In this document: piece by piece, positions 60,525-64,000 of the stretch
Layout: the number at the start of each line of letters is the position of its first letter
How positions within the stretch are numbered: position 1 is the stretch's first letter
NCBI GenBank assembly: GCA_017449285.1
Contig: JAFSJX010000064.1
Location: 1-64,000, forward strand
Length of the DNA: 64,000 nucleotides
Direction of reading: 5' to 3'
Source of the DNA: Treponema sp.
Lineage (GTDB): Bacteria > Spirochaetota > Spirochaetia > Treponematales > Treponemataceae
Notes under the pieces: generated by a model
Seen by the model: only the letters and a program-made list of their open reading frames with translations
The model's database searches: none
Told to the model about the DNA's origin: nothing
Position numbers and translations under genes: made by a program

Positions 60525-62495
60525 ATGAATCTTATGGGTATTAACGCCGTGGCAAAAACGATTCGCAGTCTTTCGATGGATGCGATTCAAAAGGCAAATT
60601 CTGGTCATCCGGGGCTTCCGCTTGGCTGTGCTGAACTTGCCGCGTTGCTGTACGGCGAAATCCTTAAGCACAACCCCGCAGATGCAAAATGGGCGGACAG
60701 AGACCGTTTTGTATTGTCTGCGGGACACGGTTCGATGTTGTTGTATTCGGTGCTGCATTTGGCGGGGTACAACATTTCTCTTGACGACATTAAATCATTC
60801 CGCACGCCTGGCTCAAAGTGTCCAGGTCATCCTGAATACGGTGTGACTGAGGGCGTGGAAAATACGAGCGGTCCTTTGGGGCAGGGAATCGCCATTGCGG
60901 TGGGAATGGCAATCGCAGAGACGATGCTTGCCGCAAAATACAATACCGCCGCCCACAAAATCGTAGACCATTACACGTACACGCTCGTGGGAGAGGGATG
61001 CCTTGAAGAGGGCGTTTCTTCCGAAGCGAGCAGTTTGGCGGGTCACTTAAAACTGGGCAAACTGATTGCGATTTATGACGAGAACAGAATCAGCATTGAC
61101 GGCTCAACTGATATTACGTTTACCGAAGATATTGCGAAACGCTATGAGGCTTATGGCTGGCAGGTCTTAAAAGGCGATATGTATGATGTTGAGGGCGTTG
61201 CAAAACTGATTGCAGAGGCAAAGGCTTGTGCTGATAAACCCAGTCTGATTATGCTTAAATCTATCATCGGAAAATTTGCGCCCAAACAGGGAACTGCCAA
61301 GGTGCACGGAGAGCCTTTGGGAGAAGCCGATGTTGCCGAGACCAAAAAGAACCTTGGCTTGAATCCCGATGAATTTTTCTATGTTGACCCCGAAGCCGTC
61401 AAGTATTTTGCGGAAAAGAAAGCGGGATTTGCCAAGCGACAGGCTGACTGGCAGAAAGATTTTGACGCATGGGCAAAGGAAAATCCTGCGCTCTTCAAAC
61501 AGTGGAAAGCGTCTTTTGACGGAACGGCTGACGGCGACCATGTTGACCCGACTTACGAAATCGGCGCGAATGTGGCGACAAGAACCGCAAGCGGCGACAT
61601 GATTAGCGCGATGGGATTGAGCCATTCGTACTTGGTCGGCGGAAGCGCGGATTTGAAAGGAAGCAACAAGAGCGGCATGAAATGCGATGGCGGCACGTAT
61701 TCGGCAGAGAATCGTGCGGGACGTTCAATCGAATTTGGCATCCGCGAATTTGGCATGGCAAGCGAGGCGTTGGGCTTGAACGTGCATGGCGGCTTGCGCT
61801 CATTCTGCGCGACATACCTTGTGTTCAGCGATTATATGCGCCCGTCAATCAGACTTGCCGCCATTATGAAGCAGCCTGTAATTTATGATTTGACCCACGA
61901 CTCGATTTTTGTGGGCGAGGACGGCGCGACCCATCAGCCGATTGAGCATCTTGCATCTCTCCGCGCCATGCCGAATGTGCAGGTGTTGCGCCCAGGCGAT
62001 GCGGAAGAGGTGGTGAGCGCGTGGCATATCGCCATGGCAAGCAAAGACCATCCCGTTGTGCTGAGCCTTACGCGCCAGAATGTGCCGGTGTATGCAAAAG
62101 AAGACAAAGACTGGAAAAAGACGATTAAAAAAGGCGCGTACATCGTCAAGAAAGGTGCGGATACCCCCGACATCACCGTGATTGCGACCGGCTCAGAAGT
62201 GTACATGGCTTTGGAAGCGGCAAAACTGGTGAGCGGCAAAAAAGTGCGCGTTGTCTCCATGATTGACCGCGAACTGTTTGAAGAGCAGGACGATGATTTC
62301 CAAAAGCAGATTCTTGGCGGGGCGAAGCGCGTCGTTGTCTGCGAGGCTGGCTCAAAATCTGGCTGGGAAGGCTTTGCGACAAGCAAGCGCGATTTGTTTA
62401 CGCTGAATCAGTTTGGTGTGAGCGGTGCGGGCAAAGTCGTGGCAAAGACGCTGGGCTTTACTGCGGAAAAACTGGCAGATGTGCTGAACGAGTAA
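60525..62495 (+). CDS. tkt: Transketolase
   Basis: 656 residues, normal. Thiamine diphosphate and substrate residues: SGHPGLPLGCAELA, SAGHGSMLLYSVLHLAGY, GPLGQGIAIAVGMA, the cofactor motif VGEGCLEEG, IGKFAPKQGTAKVHGEPLG, FGIREFGM, LTHDSIFVGEDGATHQPIE. Exchanges two-carbon units in the pentose phosphate pathway. Ribosome-binding site AAGGAG. Confidence 0.97.
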   Translation: MNLMGINAVAKTIRSLSMDAIQKANSGHPGLPLGCAELAALLYGEILKHNPADAKWADRDRFVLSAGHGSMLLYSVLHLAGYNISLDDIKSFRTPGSKCPGHPEYGVTEGVENTSGPLGQGIAIAVGMAIAETMLAAKYNTAAHKIVDHYTYTLVGEGCLEEGVSSEASSLAGHLKLGKLIAIYDENRISIDGSTDITFTEDIAKRYEAYGWQVLKGDMYDVEGVAKLIAEAKACADKPSLIMLKSIIGKFAPKQGTAKVHGEPLGEADVAETKKNLGLNPDEFFYVDPEAVKYFAEKKAGFAKRQADWQKDFDAWAKENPALFKQWKASFDGTADGDHVDPTYEIGANVATRTASGDMISAMGLSHSYLVGGSADLKGSNKSGMKCDGGTYSAENRAGRSIEFGIREFGMASEALGLNVHGGLRSFCATYLVFSDYMRPSIRLAAIMKQPVIYDLTHDSIFVGEDGATHQPIEHLASLRAMPNVQVLRPGDAEEVVSAWHIAMASKDHPVVLSLTRQNVPVYAKEDKDWKKTIKKGAYIVKKGADTPDITVIATGSEVYMALEAAKLVSGKKVRVVSMIDRELFEEQDDDFQKQILGGAKRVVVCEAGSKSGWEGFATSKRDLFTLNQFGVSGAGKVVAKTLGFTAEKLADVLNE

Positions 62496-62515
62496 CCGTG
62501 TTTTTACTGATAACG

Positions 62516-62544
62516 AGGCCGGGTGATTGCGCCTGGCCTTTTTT
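62516..62544 (+). terminator. Rho-independent terminator of tkt
   Basis: AGGCCGGG and CCTGGCCT (one G:T pair) around an eight-base loop, followed by six T; about 20 bases after the tkt stop. Confidence 0.8.
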
Positions 62545-62585
62545 GTTGTTTTGGCGGGTTTGTACGTTTTTTGGGTAATTTTTTT

Positions 62586-62695
62586 CCCCCGCCCCGCCGT
62601 GTAGCACCGCCGTAGGCGTTCCGTAGCGAGGTACGAGCGTAGGAATGAGGGTTACCGAAGTGCGAAAGGGCGGATTAGGCGCAAAAAAAGGAATC
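62586..62695 (-). repeat. Dispersed hairpin repeat, family 2, copy D
   Basis: G+C-rich stretch; on the minus strand GCGCCTAATCCGCCC, then CGCACTTCGG, CCCTCATTCC and CGGCGGTGC. It resembles the other family-2 copies in word order but is more diverged. Non-coding. Confidence 0.45.
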
Positions 62696-62765
62696 AAGAA
62701 TATAAATTATAAAAAAATCAAGGGCTTCTTATCGACAAAGTGTGACAAAAAAGAGAAAATAGGGT

Positions 62766-64000
62766 ATGACTTTTGCAGAAACAGAAAAGACTGAACTAAA
62801 ACAAAAATTTACGGACGCTTTGCCGAGGGAGATAGTCGCCTTTTTGAATACGGCTGGCGGCGCAATTTATATAGGCGTAAAAGATGACGGAAGTATCTGT
62901 GGCGTAAGTAATCTTGATGAGTCTCTTAAAAAGATAGCGGACATTGTGGAAAATCAGATTCTTCCCGATGCGCGGTCATGCGTGGAATTGGGTACGAAAT
63001 TTGTTGACAATAAGCATGTCATCGAAGTAAAAGTGCAAAAAGGAGACGGGCTTTATTACATAAAGAAATACGGTAGAAGCGCGCAGGGTTGTTTTACTCG
63101 CGTGGGGTCAACAACTCGTTCGATGACGGAGGAGCAAATCAATTTTGTACACACCAAATATTTGGATGCAAAAGTGAGAATCACAGAAATTCCGAGTACC
63201 ATAAAAAATCCTACGTTCCAATACTTAAAGCTTCTGCTTACGGAAAAGGGGTTCACAATAAACGAAAAGACTTTTGCTGATAATTTTCATTTGCTTACAA
63301 AAAAGGCAGTTATAACAAAATGGCTGAACTTTTGGCGGATTCAAACGGGGTTTCTATCAAAGTCGTAAGATTCAATGGCAAGGAAAAGGCGGACGGCATT
63401 GCACTGAGGAATGAGTACGGCGAAAAATGTCTTGTTGTTGCGATGAAGCAGGCGTTTGATTATTGTGCAGATGTTGTAAATGAAACGCGCACCAGTTTTA
63501 CAAAAGGCATTCGCAACGATAAGCCGCTTTTTGATCGAGATGCATTCCGCGAGGTGTGGTTTAATGCGTGTCTTCATAACAACTGGGCGGACGGCACGCC
63601 ACCGGCGATTTATATTTTTACCGACAGAATGGAGATTATTTCTACTGGCGGGCTTCCAGCAAATCTTTCTGAGGAAGATTTTTTTAAGGGCATTTCAAAA
63701 CCGGTGAACGAGGAGCTTGCGAAACTTTTTATCCGACTGGATTTGATGGAGCAGACGGGCTACGGTATTCCGCTTGTGACAAAACGCTATGGAAAAGCGG
63801 TTTTTGAATTTTTGGATTTTTTTCTGCGCGTTACGATTCCTTTTGAATTTGAACTTGAAATTGACCCGATAAACGAAGATGACCCAACAAATGACCCGAT
63901 AATTGACCCGATAAACGAAGATGACCCAACAAATGACCCAATAAACGAAGATGACCCAATAAATGACCCGATAATTGACCCGATAAACGGGGGTGACCCA
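62766..64000 (+). pseudogene. AlbA_2/GHKL-type regulator split by -1 shift, 3' end outside window
   Basis: Frame one (62766-63368) has an AlbA_2 domain (FAETEKTELKQKF, EIVAFLNTAGGAIYIGV, GCFTRVGSTTRSM). Its natural continuation is in the -1 frame from 63305 (GSYNKMAELLAD, then a GHKL-like part: EVWFNACLHNNW, FTDRMEIISTGGLP, TGYGIP) to the window edge without a stop. The join is exactly at A AAA AAG (63299-63305), a classic -1 slippery heptamer in frame. Either one A was lost from a run, or the shift is programmed. The family (COG2865-like) is often called a transcriptional regulator; many are accessory genes. Classed as pseudogene with reserve. Confidence 0.7.
63863..64000 (+). repeat. In-frame tandem repeat coding DPIN/DDP units
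   Basis: Repeated GACCCGATAAACGAAGAT and GACCCGATAATT units make a 42-base period with a 30-base variant, all multiples of three. They encode repeats of NDPI, IDPI and NEDDP. The repeat continues to the window edge, so its copy number is unknown. It lies between the ATPase-like part and the expected C-terminal helix-turn-helix. Confidence 0.8.

Overview
The window looks like a chromosomal segment of a host-associated or gut-type treponeme (Spirochaetes). This rests on the gene families present, moderate G+C with AT-richer islands, and many dispersed G+C-rich intergenic repeats. It is an inference from content; no 16S gene or other species marker is present.

Left edge (1-3430): the right end of an AT-richer integrated element. 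It carries an AbiE-type abortive-infection/toxin-antitoxin pair with two operator-like inverted repeats, a ParB-domain protein and a broken tyrosine recombinase, and it abuts the 3' end of an initiator tRNA-fMet gene. 3.5-31 kb is mostly core chromosome: an outer-membrane-type protein and a lipoprotein, a PfoR-like PTS membrane protein, a CYTH/DUF975/SppA operon, rplM-rpsI-recX, ptsI, der, a MerR regulator, purA, a pectin-type esterase, vapBC, ddl-murD, a DUF4143 ATPase, an Rsm22-like protein, a two-enzyme peptidoglycan hydrolase, oligopeptidase F, a MATE pump and uppP. 31-35 kb groups redox and metal genes: glutathione peroxidase, an atypical thioredoxin-reductase-like protein, a CDF transporter and OhrR. 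35-42.5 kb holds a translationally coupled PfkB kinase/aromatic ammonia-lyase pair and the glycogen genes glgX-glgP.

42.5-47.4 kb is accessory: a BrnT/BrnA module between two copies of a terminator-like repeat, then a large frameshifted surface lipoprotein and a companion lipoprotein. 47.7-51 kb has era, a cluster of four serine tRNAs and one arginine tRNA with local duplications, and an M48 protease. 51.3-54 kb has an acyl carrier protein beside a fused double ketosynthase whose second half has lost its catalytic residues. 54-62.5 kb has a branched-chain amino-acid ABC transporter behind a leader terminator, a CBS-ACT protein, an unrecognised 483-residue protein, a PTS EIIA and transketolase. 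The window ends in an AlbA_2/GHKL-like gene split by a -1 shift at an A AAA AAG heptamer, with an in-frame tandem repeat running off the edge.

A pattern across the window is that at least twelve genes have a -10 box ending only 6-8 bases before the start codon, often with a -35 hexamer 17 bases further up and no Shine-Dalgarno sequence. This points to frequent leaderless mRNAs, next to other genes with ordinary ribosome-binding sites.
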